This document shows positions 35,081-45,463 of a stretch of DNA of 64,000 nucleotides, piece after piece. Source of the DNA: Brachionus plicatilis (lineage: Eukaryota; Rotifera; Eurotatoria; Ploima; Brachionidae); the NCBI GenBank assembly GCA_010279815.1, contig QEOQ01000573.1, positions 366,141 through 430,140 of the forward strand. Reading direction: 5' to 3'. The translations under genes and the position numbers were made by a program. The notes under the pieces are model-generated. The model had not been told where the DNA came from. It saw only the letters and a list, made by a program, of their open reading frames with translations, and did no database searches. The number at the start of each line of letters is the position of its first letter. Position 1 is the stretch's first letter.

Positions 35081-36160
35081 TTATTTTTTCGGATTTTGTT
35101 GAGGTATTTCAGCCTTAATGAATGCTTTAACAGTAACATAGTCTTCATTCACATCATAGTATCCGTTTATCGGATTCATTACTTCATTTATATTTATAAT
35201 TTCTGGAAAACCATAACATTTAGTTTTTCGTCCATATAATATTTTGAAAGTTCTTTTTAAGTCTTTCTTTGAATCAGATCTATTTAAAAGCGAAAGCTCA
35301 ACATCGGAATTTACAGGAAATTTATTTGACTTTTCTGTTGAATTACAACACAAATAAAATCCCATTTCTCCATCTTCTTCATTTAGTCTGATTAAAATAA
35401 ACCATTTAAAATTTCGGACAATACAATCTTCTGAATAAAGATCACAATTCTTTTTATTCTTCAATATAGAAAAATTATTGATTGTAAATTGAATAGCTGC
35501 CTCAGCACGGCTATCGTCATCAATTTCTTGATTATTTAAAATAATTTTTGTATTTTCTCTCAAATAGAGCTGACCAAATAATTCTGGAATATTATCAATT
35601 CTATCTGTAAGCTTAAATTCAGGCTCTTTCAAACCATCAATTATACTTGCGACCAAAGTGATACCATTATCAATTTATTTTTTAATTCTTTTATAAAAAT
35701 TAACATTAGAACTGATATAAACATCTAAATTAACCAAATCAAGTTTCTTTGCTTTTTGAATTTTTTCTTCGAGTTCTTTTAATTTAAGATCTCTTTCCAT
35801 GTCAATCTTTTCCAATAAACCATCATGATAATCGTCTATCTTTTTATCTATCATAGCTTTGATTTCTTCCCTACGAAGGTCAACTTCTCTTTTTAAACAA
35901 TCATAGCTTTCATCAATATAAAACTTAGGATAATTTTTATAATCATCGAACTCTATCATCAAATCGTCATATTGATTTTTTTTCAATTCACAAGTTTTCT
36001 TAATCAATATCAATTTATTTCTTTCCATTTTCAGACATTCTTGGCTGGTCATGTCGTGTCGTGATTTGCATACTGGACATGGAAACTTACCAGTTCTGTA
36101 AAAAATGTTTTTGTATCTGGTAGAAAAACCACATGGCAAAGAAATAATTAAATTGTCCAT
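35081..36160 (-). pseudogene. Zinc/coiled-coil/MATH gene with a single internal stop (copy K)
   Basis: The frame covers 360 codons and is interrupted only by TAA at 35675-35677, where copy F has Lys (KKKIDNGITL). The module (LPCGFSTRYKN, CPVC) has one extra residue before the fourth Cys (CKSRHDMTSQECL). Coiled coil and MATH domain are complete: IQFTINNFSILKNKKNC, NFKWFILIRLN, MGFYLCCNSTEKSNKF, ELSLLNRSDSKKDL, NINEVMNP and DYVTVKAFIKAE. It is a recent duplicate of copy F, and its upstream flank is duplicated too. Confidence 0.87.
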
Positions 36161-37079
36161 TTTGTCTATTTTATCGAAATTAAAAATAGTTAAAAATCAT
36201 GTTGTGTTTTAAATAATTTAAAAGAACTTTTGAATCAAATCATTTTTATTTTAAGCCTTTAAGATTAGCAATTAGTTTTGCCATTAGGAAATTTTAAATA
36301 AATATTAAGCTAAAGAATTTTGAAAATTTTTATTTTTAAGAAATGAAAAATTTTAAATTAAATTTCGTGCTTTTTTAAAATTATAACTTATTATAAATTG
36401 AAAGCTTAAATTACAATTGAAAGGATCGAACCAATGTTAGAAATTAAAAATTAAATTTTTTGTAATTTGATTAGTTTGAAAATGTTTAATTTCTAAATAA
36501 ACTTAACTTGTACTTTACTTGACTTAAGTAACTTTACTTAAGTAAAATAGGTCTACAAAATACTCTGCAATACTCTGCAAAATAATTACTTACTTAAATA
36601 AAATTTTATCAATACACCAAATAAAATTTTGCAAATTTAAAAAAATAAAACAAAGATTAAAATCAAATTTTTTAAAATTATTTTATTTTAATTTTAGAAA
36701 TTAATCCATAATATTATTTCAATAGTCAATTTAAGACGGTAAATTTTTTAGTTAGAAAATATGCATGGTCAAAAAACTTGAAAACAAATTTTTGATTCTT
36801 AATTTTACTTTTTAAGATTCTTTTTTAGATGTCTTTTTTAATTATTTTTTTTTAAGTTTTCTCGTCATCTTTTATTTATTTTTAGCTTAATTTAAGTTAA
36901 TAATCTAACTTTAATTAGTAATTAGAATCCATCTTTAACTTAGGAAAAATTCTTAAATAATTCCTATGAAAATAAAGTTCAGTAAAGAAGTGAAAAATAT
37001 AAAAAAATTTTTCTTTTAAAATTAAATAAAATAAGATAAAATGAAATAAGTTGGTTTTGATTGAAAAATCTTTTTAATT
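36161..37079. repeat. Type 1 flank of copy K, then a block repeated at 48630
   Basis: 36161-36500 repeats the F upstream region. A local insertion around 36520-36600 carries TTACTTAAGTAA and ACTCTGCAATACTCTGCAAA motifs. 36690-37050 (GAAATTAATCCATAATATTA, AAATATGCATGGTCAAAAAA) is nearly identical to 48640-48985. Confidence 0.7.
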
Positions 37080-37525
37080 GAAAAAAAAACAATTTGATGA
37101 ATTGATGAAAGGATTCAAAAAATTCATTAATGACCAAAAGTATTATATATATGAAAGCTATAATTTTTTAAAAAGAAAATTTGACCTTCGTACCGAAAAA
37201 GTTAAATTTGTGTGAAGTTAAAAAAATTTTTTGTCCAAAAATTTGAATAGTATATTTCGATCGGACTAAATGAAAAAGATGGAAAAATTGGATTTTTTTT
37301 TGTAATTCAATGGAAGAATCAAATGAGTTTTCAGTAAATTTCACCTCAGAGATTTCATTTTTGAATGAATATGATTCAATGAAATACTTTAGTCTTAAAT
37401 ATGAACAATTATTCACCCACAATGATTAAAAATTGGGATATCTTAAAATTAAAACCATGAACAAAATTACGAATCCAGCAAACCATGATGCAAATGACGA
37501 CAATATTACTCTCAAAAAATCAAAA
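37080..37525 (+). pseudogene. Decayed coiled-coil/MATH relic (copy L)
   Basis: Readable pieces are KYYIYESYNFLKRKFDLRTE, then an abrupt deletion to a MATH strand (NLNSIFRSD), a frame-broken FNGRIK region and ITNPANHDANDDNITL. Multiple stops and frameshifts are present. It is paralogous to copy B (14073) and stands in the same position before a full copy. The following spacer (37526-38249) holds no gene and corresponds to 14430-15566 without the fold-back insertion. Confidence 0.7.
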
Positions 37526-38249
37526 AAAAAAGTATTTTTTCTTTTGTTAAATAATTTGTTAAATTACGAAAACTTTGTTTTTTCAATAGGTAAAAATGAA
37601 AAACTTACTTATGGATTTTAATAAGATTTGTTTTTCATTTATTTTTATAATGATGCCAATGATGATTGTTTTTTCTGAAAGCTATTATAAAGACCTAATC
37701 AGATTTATTTTGTTTAGAAATTTTATGACAATAATGTTTGAATGAATTGATTTCAATAAAATTTTAAAATATAAAAAAATTAAATAAGAATTCAAAAATT
37801 TGAAATTTAAATTATTTTTACCTCAATTAAATCGATTTTTTATTTTCAATATACACTGTTTTTCAAATAGAAATTTTATCCTAATAAAATTCTAATTAAT
37901 AATTGTATATTGTTAATTTTTGAGATTAACAAATTAATAATTAGAACAAGAATTTAATAATATAATTAATCATTAAATGTTTTGGTCAAAAATTTAATCA
38001 TCTAATTAATTCATATAACGTTCAAGAACGTTCTTTAATAATCAAAGATAAATTTAACTTCATTTTTAAAAAATCTATCCTCAATTTTTTTCAATTTAAT
38101 TTTTTTATTTTCAAAAAGTGAAATATTTTTAAGGATTAAATAAAAACTAAATTCTGCACCACTTGAAAAAAACAGAGTAGATTAAAATTTTTCAAGACTA
38201 AAAAATTTAGGTCAATATATTTTTAGAAATAAATTTCAGATTTTTAAAA

Positions 38250-39365
38250 ATGGAAGATTTAGACATAATTTTGCCATGTGGCTTTATTGCTAAATACAAG
38301 GATATTTTCTGCAGCAAAAACAACTTCGAATGTCCTGAATGTAAAACACATACCACAAGCCAGGAAGAATGTTTGCATCTTCCACGAAATAAATTGATTA
38401 TTAATCAGACAATTCTCAATTCAAAGAAAAATAAATTTAAAGATTGTTTAAAAAAGCTGGAATTGTACAAAAATGATCCCAAGTTTTATATTGACGAAAG
38501 CTATACTAAGATTAAGAACAATATTTATCTTAGAAGGGAAGAAATAAAATTAACGCTTAACAAAAAAATTGACGAATATTTTGAGAATTTGCTCAAAATG
38601 GTCGATGATGAACGAGATTCAAATTTTGTCGTAGTTTTTGAAAAACTGAAACAAATTTCATCCCTTGAACAAGAAACTAGCAACTTTAATTTTAAAGAAG
38701 ATAGTGATGTTTTTTCAAAAATAAAATTAATTAAAGAATTTAAAAGTAAGATTGATAGTGGAACCCATTTTGTGGAGAATACAATTGAAAAATTTACCGA
38801 AGCCAATTTAAAACTTATGGAAAGCAATGAGCATGTAGACATTACAAAATTATTTGGAGAACTTTTTTTGGGACCTGAGACAAATATAATTTCTTATGGA
38901 AGTGAGCAAGATATTGACGATGACAGTCGATCAGAAACAACTTTTCAATTTGTGATCAATGACTTTTCAAAATGCATTAAAAGCAAAAATTTAAAATTAA
39001 CATCAAAACAATGCATTGTCAGAAATTTGGAATGGACTCTTGTTATTGAATTTAATAAAAGAGAAAATGATGAACCAGGACTACACTCTATTTTGGTATA
39101 TAATCCGACTAGTAGATCGCACAAATGGAATGTTAATGCAAGATTGGAAGTGAAATTGTTACACAGTACAGATTATCTAAAAAGTGTAGTAAGATTATGG
39201 AAGAACTATTTTTTTCACACAGATTATAGATTTTGCAGGTTAGATGAGTTAATAAGCCTCAACAAAGTAATGAATCCCAATAATAAATTGTACAACCATG
39301 AAAAGGATTCAATTACAATTGAAGTAAACATTAAAGCCCAGCTTCCTCAGGCAATTGAAAAATAA
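38250..39365 (+). CDS. Intact zinc/coiled-coil/MATH protein (copy M)
   Basis: Uninterrupted single exon of 371 residues. The module has C10, C28, C31 and C41 plus an extra C21 (DIFCSKNNFECPECKTH). The coiled coil (RREEIKLTLNKKIDEYFENL) is followed by NEHVDITKLFGELFLGPE, the hinge at which other copies change domain. MATH domain about 235-365: FQFVINDFSKCIKSKNL, RNLEWTLVIEFN, SILVYNPTSRSHKWNV, RLEVKLLHSTD, LISLNKVMNPNNKLYNHEKD. The MATH sequence is clearly divergent from copies F, O and S, for instance without the GFYLxCNS strand. This suggests a distinct ligand. Copy C is its broken twin. Confidence 0.9.
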   Translation: MEDLDIILPCGFIAKYKDIFCSKNNFECPECKTHTTSQEECLHLPRNKLIINQTILNSKKNKFKDCLKKLELYKNDPKFYIDESYTKIKNNIYLRREEIKLTLNKKIDEYFENLLKMVDDERDSNFVVVFEKLKQISSLEQETSNFNFKEDSDVFSKIKLIKEFKSKIDSGTHFVENTIEKFTEANLKLMESNEHVDITKLFGELFLGPETNIISYGSEQDIDDDSRSETTFQFVINDFSKCIKSKNLKLTSKQCIVRNLEWTLVIEFNKRENDEPGLHSILVYNPTSRSHKWNVNARLEVKLLHSTDYLKSVVRLWKNYFFHTDYRFCRLDELISLNKVMNPNNKLYNHEKDSITIEVNIKAQLPQAIEK

Positions 39366-39537
39366 TTTTTTTTCTCAATCTAAATTTTTATTAAATAAAG
39401 AAATTTCGTTAATTACAATTTTTAAAGTCAAATATTTAAAAAAAATTCTAAAAACTAAATTTAAAAAAAATTTTAACTCTAAAAATGAATTTTTTTTTCA
39501 TCTATTTAAATTAAAAATGCAAATGCAAATTGTTACA

Positions 39538-39835
39538 ATGCAAATAAAATTCCATCCATCCATCAACTCCATTTAGCCTGATGGCAATAAACCTTTGAAA
39601 ACACGGCAAATTTATTTAAAGATAATTTGAGAAGCTTAATGAAAAAAAAATTATAAAAGTAATTATGTAATATATTTTAGAATTAAAAAATTTATTTCGT
39701 TATCAAATTTTTTAATTAAAAAATTTTAATTTTGAATTAAATTAAACAATTAATAAAAAATTGACGAAAATTATACATGTTTAAAAGCAAATTAAGTCGT
39801 TTTATCTATTGAAAAAAAGAAAGAGTTTTCAATTC
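39538..39835 (-). repeat. Duplicated block also found at 50812-51102
   Basis: About 295 bp nearly identical to 50812-51102: a MATH fragment (NGVDGWMEFYL, coded on minus), the flank AAATTTATTTAAAGATAATT and ATTGAAAAAAAGAAAGAGTT. It joins directly to the truncated coiled coil of copy N, marking the recombination point that broke that copy. Confidence 0.7.
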
Positions 39836-40712
39836 TTCATACTTATTTTTTTTTAGATCAAAATTAATCTCATTAATCAGCATCTTATTTCTTGTCATAT
39901 TCAAACATTCATGTCTTATTATGTCATGTGTTTTGCAAACTGGACATTGAAACTTGTCTTTGCTGGAAAAAATTTCTTGGTAATTCAAAGAAAATCCACA
40001 TGGCAAAATGATGCTTACAATATTACTATTTTGTTTATTTTTTTTATTAATGTGATCATTTTTTTTGAAATTTTTGCATTCTTCTTTCCAAATTAATTCT
40101 CCAAATAATGCTGTTATATCAAAAATTCCATTGCCTTTACTAAAAATCCAATTATTTGACATTAAATCATCCTTTGCTTTATTTAAAAATTTAATCCCAT
40201 CATCAATCTTTACACAATAATTTTCGATATTTTCTAATCTTTTAGCTTTATCCACTGTTTGAATATTTTCAATATTCAAACAGATAATTTCTCTTTAATG
40301 ATGGAATTTTTTAAATATCTTCCTCAAATTTTTTTAATTTTGTATGTTTTTCATCGTCGATTATTCTTAACAAATTCTCATAATAACCATCAATTTTTCT
40401 ATTCACCATTAATTTAATTTCCTCTCGACGAATATCAAGCTGATTCTTTAGAAATTCATAGCTTTGGTCGATGATACTCTTTGGATCATTTTTACATATT
40501 TCAAGATTTTTAAGGCACTGTGTAAAGCTACTCTTTTTTTGATCGATATTAAACTCATTAAGTAGCGGCCTATTTCTTGTCATACTAAAGCAATCTTGGC
40601 TTGTTAACTCATGTGTTTTACATACTGGACATGGAAACTTACCATTGCTGTAAAAAATGTCTTTGTATTTGGCAGAAAAACCACATGGTAATGAAATGCT
40701 TAAATCATCCAT
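39806..40712 (-). pseudogene. Tandem zinc/coiled-coil pseudogene (copy N)
   Basis: The first unit starts at 40712: [50 protein letters not shown]. It is broken by a stop near 40311 and a frameshift shortly after. The frame resumes near 40279 (VDKAKRLENIENYCVKIDDG) and crosses the hinge LFGELIWKEECK straight into a second cysteine module: IILPCGFSLNYQEIF with CPVCKTHD. The second coiled coil is cut at 39806-39830 by the junction with the duplicated block. The layout matches the intact double-unit gene at 52413-54173, so the tandem architecture is not a one-off. Confidence 0.8.
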
Positions 40713-41879
40713 TTTGTCTTTTTTATCAAAATTAACTAAAAATTATGTATTGTTTTAAATAATTTTGAATAACTTTCGAATCAAACCATTTTTAAGGCTT
40801 AAAGATTGACAATTAGTTTCTGCAATTAGGAAATTTACCCTTTGTAATTACAGAATTTTGAAAAATTTTAAATTAAATTTAGTTCTTTTCTAAAATTATA
40901 TTTAATTAAATAGTTCAGCTAAAATTAAAGATGAGAGGATCGGACCAATTTTAAAAATGAAAAATTAAATGTTTTCTAATTTGATTTGTTTGAAAATGTT
41001 TAATTTCGAAATAAACTTAACTTGTACTATACTTCACATAAATTTTAATTTCACTTTAGTGTGAAGCCAAAATATAAAATAATTCAGGAGCAAAATAAAT
41101 CTGATTTATACGATGTTTTTATTGAAAAAAATTTTTTTACTAAAAATCCATGTAACTAATGTCAAGAGTTGCTTTCATTTATAGTGTTCACGTTTTTTAT
41201 TCTTGGAACCTTTTAAAATTTTTAATCAAATAAAATTTTATATAAATTTTTGTTTTACATGACTAAAAAATTAAAATATAAGTTTGGTGGTCAAAGCAGT
41301 GTTTTTATCAAAGATTAAGTGTGAGTCAGATGGAGTCTCAGCCATGTTATCATCTTTACTCAAATAATAACGGTTAATATAATTTACCTTTTTCTATTTT
41401 TTTTAAATTAATATTAATTTTTAAATTTTCATCGCCTATCTATTAAGCAAAATAGAATTTTTTCAAATAATAAAAAGTATAAGATCTAATTTTATTAAAT
41501 TATTTTATTTGCATTTTAAAAATAAATCCATTAAATAATATTAATTATCAATTTAAGATAATTAATTTTGTAGTATGAAAATATGTTTGATCAAAAATCT
41601 GAAAAACAAATTTTAAGTTCTAAATTTTTCTTTTAAAGATTCTTTTTTGAATCAATCTTTTTTTAGACATAATTTTTTTAAAGTTTTCTCATCATTCTTT
41701 ATTTATTTTTAAATAAAGTTAAATAGTCTAACTTTTAGCATAAATGAGAATTCATATTAATTTTAAAAAAAAATTCTTAAAAAAATTTCTTTGAAAATGT
41801 TCGAACTAAAATGAAACTACACTTGAACACTACTTTTTGACTCTATTTAAAATTTTTCATATTTTCATTTTATTTTTTA
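40713..41879 (-). repeat. Type 1 5' flank of copy N
   Basis: Matches the upstream regions of F and U over about 1 kb: ATTATGTATTGTTTTAAATA, TTCTTGGAACC, GTGTGAGTCAGATGGAGTCT, AGCCATGTTATCATC. No gene is present. Confidence 0.65.
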
Positions 41880-42211
41880 AGCGGGCTTATGAAAAAGATT
41901 GTTTCTCTATGAATTGGAAAAATTTGAACAATCTTTAAACAGTAAATCATAGAATTAATAAAATTTTAAATACACCATCTGAATATTCACGAATAAATGG
42001 TAGAATAAAATCTCTTGCGTTCGTTAATCTTTTAAGAAGGCATTGATAGATTCCTGACTAACAATTTAAAAAAAAAAAGATTAATGATCAGATGGTAGTT
42101 CAAAAAATTGAATAGCAAAATAGATTTTTCATTTTTTACACGGACAGGTAGATGATCAACTGAAATTGAAATAATTTTGGTAGCAGTAGTTTTAGCTGTA
42201 TCTGGTTAGCC
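41880..42211. other. Unidentified coding-like relic and LINE remnant edge
   Basis: On the plus strand about 41965-42050 reads INKILNTPSEYSRINGRIKS then LAFVNLLRRH and a stop. The composition looks protein-like but I cannot name the family. 42090-42211 belongs to the LINE remnant split by the hAT-like insertion. Confidence 0.3.
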
Positions 42212-42891
42212 TAGTGTTGGCAATCGATTATCAATAATCGACTAACTTTAAATCGACTATTTTTTTTTAGTCGACTATTAAATCGATTAAATTTTTTTAG
42301 TCGACTATTAAATCAAATTATTTTTATTTTGCTTTAAATCTATAATTTTAAATCAATTAAAAACCTTTTTTATTAAAAAATAATATTTTTTGCCATCCTA
42401 AATTTTAATTTCGAGATAAATTAGAAGTATTATAGTCATCTAGAAAAAATAATTCGATTTAATAGTCGACTAAAATAATAATCGACTAAAATAATAATCG
42501 ACTAAAATAAATTAGTCGATTTAATAGTCGACTAAAAAAAATTAGTCGATTTAATAGTCGACTAAAAAAAATTAGTCGATTTAATAGTCGACTAAAAAAA
42601 ATTAGTCGATTTAATAATCGATTAAAAAAAATTAGTTGATTTAATAATCGACTATAAAAGTTTAATCGATTAAATAGTCGACTAAAAAAAATAATCGATT
42701 TAATAATCGACTAAAAAAATTTAATCGATTTAATAGTCGACTAAAAAAATTTAATCGATTAAATAATCGACTAAAAAAAATTAATCGATTTTATAATCAA
42801 CTAAAAAGAATTAATCGAATTAATAATCGACTAAAAAAAATTAATCGATTTATTAAATTTGACAATCGATTGGAGTCGATTGCCAACACTA
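42212..42891. mobile_element. hAT-like MITE filled with a minisatellite, 8-bp target duplication
   Basis: The termini TAGTGTTGGCAATCGA and TCGATTGCCAACACTA are perfect inverted repeats flanked by the 8-bp direct repeat GGTTAGCC (42204-42211 and 42892-42899). This is the hallmark of hAT transposition. Between them lie about 18 degenerate units of 30-36 bp built on TTAGTCGATTTAATAGTCGA and AATCGACTAAAAAAA. No transposase is encoded. A relic of the same family is at 23220-23365. Confidence 0.88.
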
Positions 42892-42899
42892 GGTTAGCC

Positions 42900-43390
42900 A
42901 GCGAGTGTGCTGATAAGGCACACTAAAACAGCTGGTTTGATCGATTGCTGCTCATCCAGCAATCAATGCCTGCTTTAAAGCTGATAACATTGGGGGCTTC
43001 AACTAATTCATTTGGCACCGAGTTCCATATGTTAGCGGTTCTGTTGAAAAAAAGTTATCTCTTGTATCCATGAATTTCGACATAATGAACTCGACTTATT
43101 AAATTCCACAAAAAAAAATTAGACGTGATCTATTTCGGCATGTATTTATTAGACACAAATAATTCGACCAAAAGTATTAAGTCAATTAATTAAATATATT
43201 GTTTTTACTTTTTTTTTTATTAAAAATATAATTTAGGAAAAGTTTTTCAAGGGCAGTTCTGAATGGCGGCCCCTTCTTTTCAGCTCTCATGGTTGCAGTA
43301 TTTTTGAAATATAAACTGAATATATGTGTCCTTGGTGGAATATATTTGATGATTCTCAAGACTCGATTTTGAATCTTTTTTTTACTTTTT
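42900..43390 (-). mobile_element. CR1/Jockey-type LINE 3' remnant
   Basis: The minus strand encodes the conserved C-terminal LINE motif FFNRTANIWNSVPNELVEAP (about 42985-43050), preceded upstream by VQ-like NRVLRIIKYIPPRTHIFSLY (about 43305-43370). Stops and frameshifts separate the pieces. The hAT-like element inserted at its 3' side. Removing that insert rejoins GTATCTGGTTAGCCAGCGAG. Confidence 0.65.
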
Positions 43391-43997
43391 ATTAATACAA
43401 GTATGCTTTCATTTTATTTGAATTCAATCAAAAAAGACACGGCATGACATCACTTATATTATAATTAAAAATTGCCTTATTTAAACATTTACCATTGATA
43501 AAAATAACTTTAAATTTAAATAACTTGATTTTTTTGAACTTAAAATAATTTGAGTAAATTTTAGAATTTTTGTATGGTAAACTTTGGAAAAAAAATGAAT
43601 TAAAGGTGATGGTTAGTTAGTTTTTCAAATTTAACTTGGCTAAATCTTCATAAATGTAATAATTGAAAAAAATTAATAAACTTAGGGCAACTTGGAGTTC
43701 ATGATCATGATCAAATGATCAAAACTTAATTGATTAAATTCCTAATAAAAATGATGAAATTAGCTTTTTTTAATTTGTTATAAAATTAAACATAAGATGT
43801 TTATCATTTTAATTGAAAAAACACAAATCTTTTTTTTTCTATTTGATCTCTAATTGATTGTTCTAAAATCTTCATTTGAAAACTTTTAAGACAAATTTAA
43901 AATCGACATTTTCACAAGATTTTCAAAATGATGATTAAAAGGTCTTTACTGGGTTGAAGTTTTCACGTGATATCGTTTAATTTTAATTTCTAAGTTT
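43391..43997. other. 5' flank of copy O
   Basis: AT-rich, no gene. CATGATCATGATCAAATGATC near 43702 is a small palindromic cluster. Nothing else is supported. Confidence 0.4.
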
Positions 43998-45035
43998 TTG
44001 GAATTAGAAAAAATGGATAATGTTAGAGTTGTATTGCCATGTGGTTTCGCGGTAAAAAACAAGAAAATTTTGTATAAAAGAGTCAAAATTCAATGCCCAG
44101 CTTGCAAAACACACGACATAACAAGACAGGAATGCTTAAATATGGCAAGAAATAAGTTGGTTTTGCAGGAAAGATCTTTTAAATTTAAAAAAAATCACTA
44201 TATCGAGTTGAGCAAAAAATTCGAAAAATATAAAAATGATCCAAAGTATTATATAATTGAAAGCTATGATAGTTTAAAAAGAGAAGTCGACCTTCGTAGG
44301 GAAGAAATAAAAGCTATTATAATTCAAAAGATAGATGATTATCATGATGCATTATTGGAAAAGATTGACATGGAAAGAGATCTTAAATTAAAAGAACTAG
44401 AAGAAAGAATTCAAAATACAGACCCATTTGATTTGGTTGGATTTAAAATTGATAAAAATTTAGACATCCATTCTAAATTGGAATTCTACACAAAAAATAA
44501 AATAGAAATTGACAATCGTATCAGTCTGGTCCAGAATATTATAGATGATTTAAATGAGCCCATTTTTAAGCTTGCCGATTTTAATGATGATATTAATATC
44601 GAAAAAATATTTGGAGAGCTGTATTCAAATGGACAAACAATTCAATTAATTATTAACAATTTTTCTCTTTTAATGGATGAAAAGAAATTAAGAATAAATT
44701 CGAAAAAATTTGTTTTCCGAAATTTTGAATGGTTTATTGGGATCATACTAAATCAAGAGAATGAAGAAATGGGATTTTATTTGCATTGTAATTCAATGGA
44801 AGAATCAAATGAGTTCTCAGTTGATATCACTGCAGAGCTTTCACTATTGAATAAATCTCGTTCAAAAAAAGACTTGAGTCGTAAGTATGAGCATTCATTC
44901 ACTCAGAATGATCGAAGTTGGGGATATTCTAAATTTACAACCATGAATGAAATTATGAATCGAGAAAACGGATATTATGATGCCAATGATGACTCTATAA
45001 TTCTTAAGGCTGTTTTAAATTTTAAGCCAGAGTAA
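43998..45035 (+). CDS. Intact zinc/coiled-coil/MATH protein (copy O)
   Basis: Open single exon of 345 residues. All relatives start a few residues before LPCGF with MDD or similar, so the likelier start is the second Met (MDNVRVVLPC) at 44013. Module: LPCGFAVKNKKILY, CPACKTHDITRQECL. Coiled coil: REVDLRREEIKAIIIQKIDD. Hinge: IFGELYSNGQ, shorter than in copy F, leading directly into the MATH domain (IQLIINNFSLLMDEKKL, RNFEWFIGIILN, MGFYLHCNSMEESNEF, ELSLLNKSRSKKDL, YSKFTTMNEIMN). Copies H and T are broken relatives. The following 300 bp up to the LINE tail hold no gene. Confidence 0.9.
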   Translation: MELEKMDNVRVVLPCGFAVKNKKILYKRVKIQCPACKTHDITRQECLNMARNKLVLQERSFKFKKNHYIELSKKFEKYKNDPKYYIIESYDSLKREVDLRREEIKAIIIQKIDDYHDALLEKIDMERDLKLKELEERIQNTDPFDLVGFKIDKNLDIHSKLEFYTKNKIEIDNRISLVQNIIDDLNEPIFKLADFNDDINIEKIFGELYSNGQTIQLIINNFSLLMDEKKLRINSKKFVFRNFEWFIGIILNQENEEMGFYLHCNSMEESNEFSVDITAELSLLNKSRSKKDLSRKYEHSFTQNDRSWGYSKFTTMNEIMNRENGYYDANDDSIILKAVLNFKPE

Positions 45036-45343
45036 TCTTGTTAAAAAATTTTTTTACAATGCCTTTATTTTATTTGTGAATGAATTAGTATAATAAATTT
45101 AATCTATTACATTAATAAAATTGATAGAAATAGTTTTTATTTTCAATATTTAATTAACGCTTAAAATTGAAAATTTTTTTTCTTAAATTAAGAAAAACAA
45201 TAATTAATAAGATCTAATTTGAAGAGCTGTTAAAAATTTGGTGCAAACGAATTAAAATAAATTACTTTTTATCCTATAATTAAAACAGTAGTTCTTCAAG
45301 TAAAGCATGAGTAAATGGGTTTTATTTACCAACAAAATTAATC

Positions 45344-45432
45344 TAATAATAATAATAATAATAATAAGCTACAGCAGGAGACCTGTGGAGCGAGACTAGA
45401 TCTAGTTTCGCTATGGTAGCTATCTTTCTGTG

Positions 45433-45463
<31 letters not shown>

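Noticed and set aside
42212..42891. Regular repeats that might be read as a CRISPR array
   Set aside because: Units are contiguous and degenerate without unique spacers, they lie between transposon termini, and the genome is eukaryotic.
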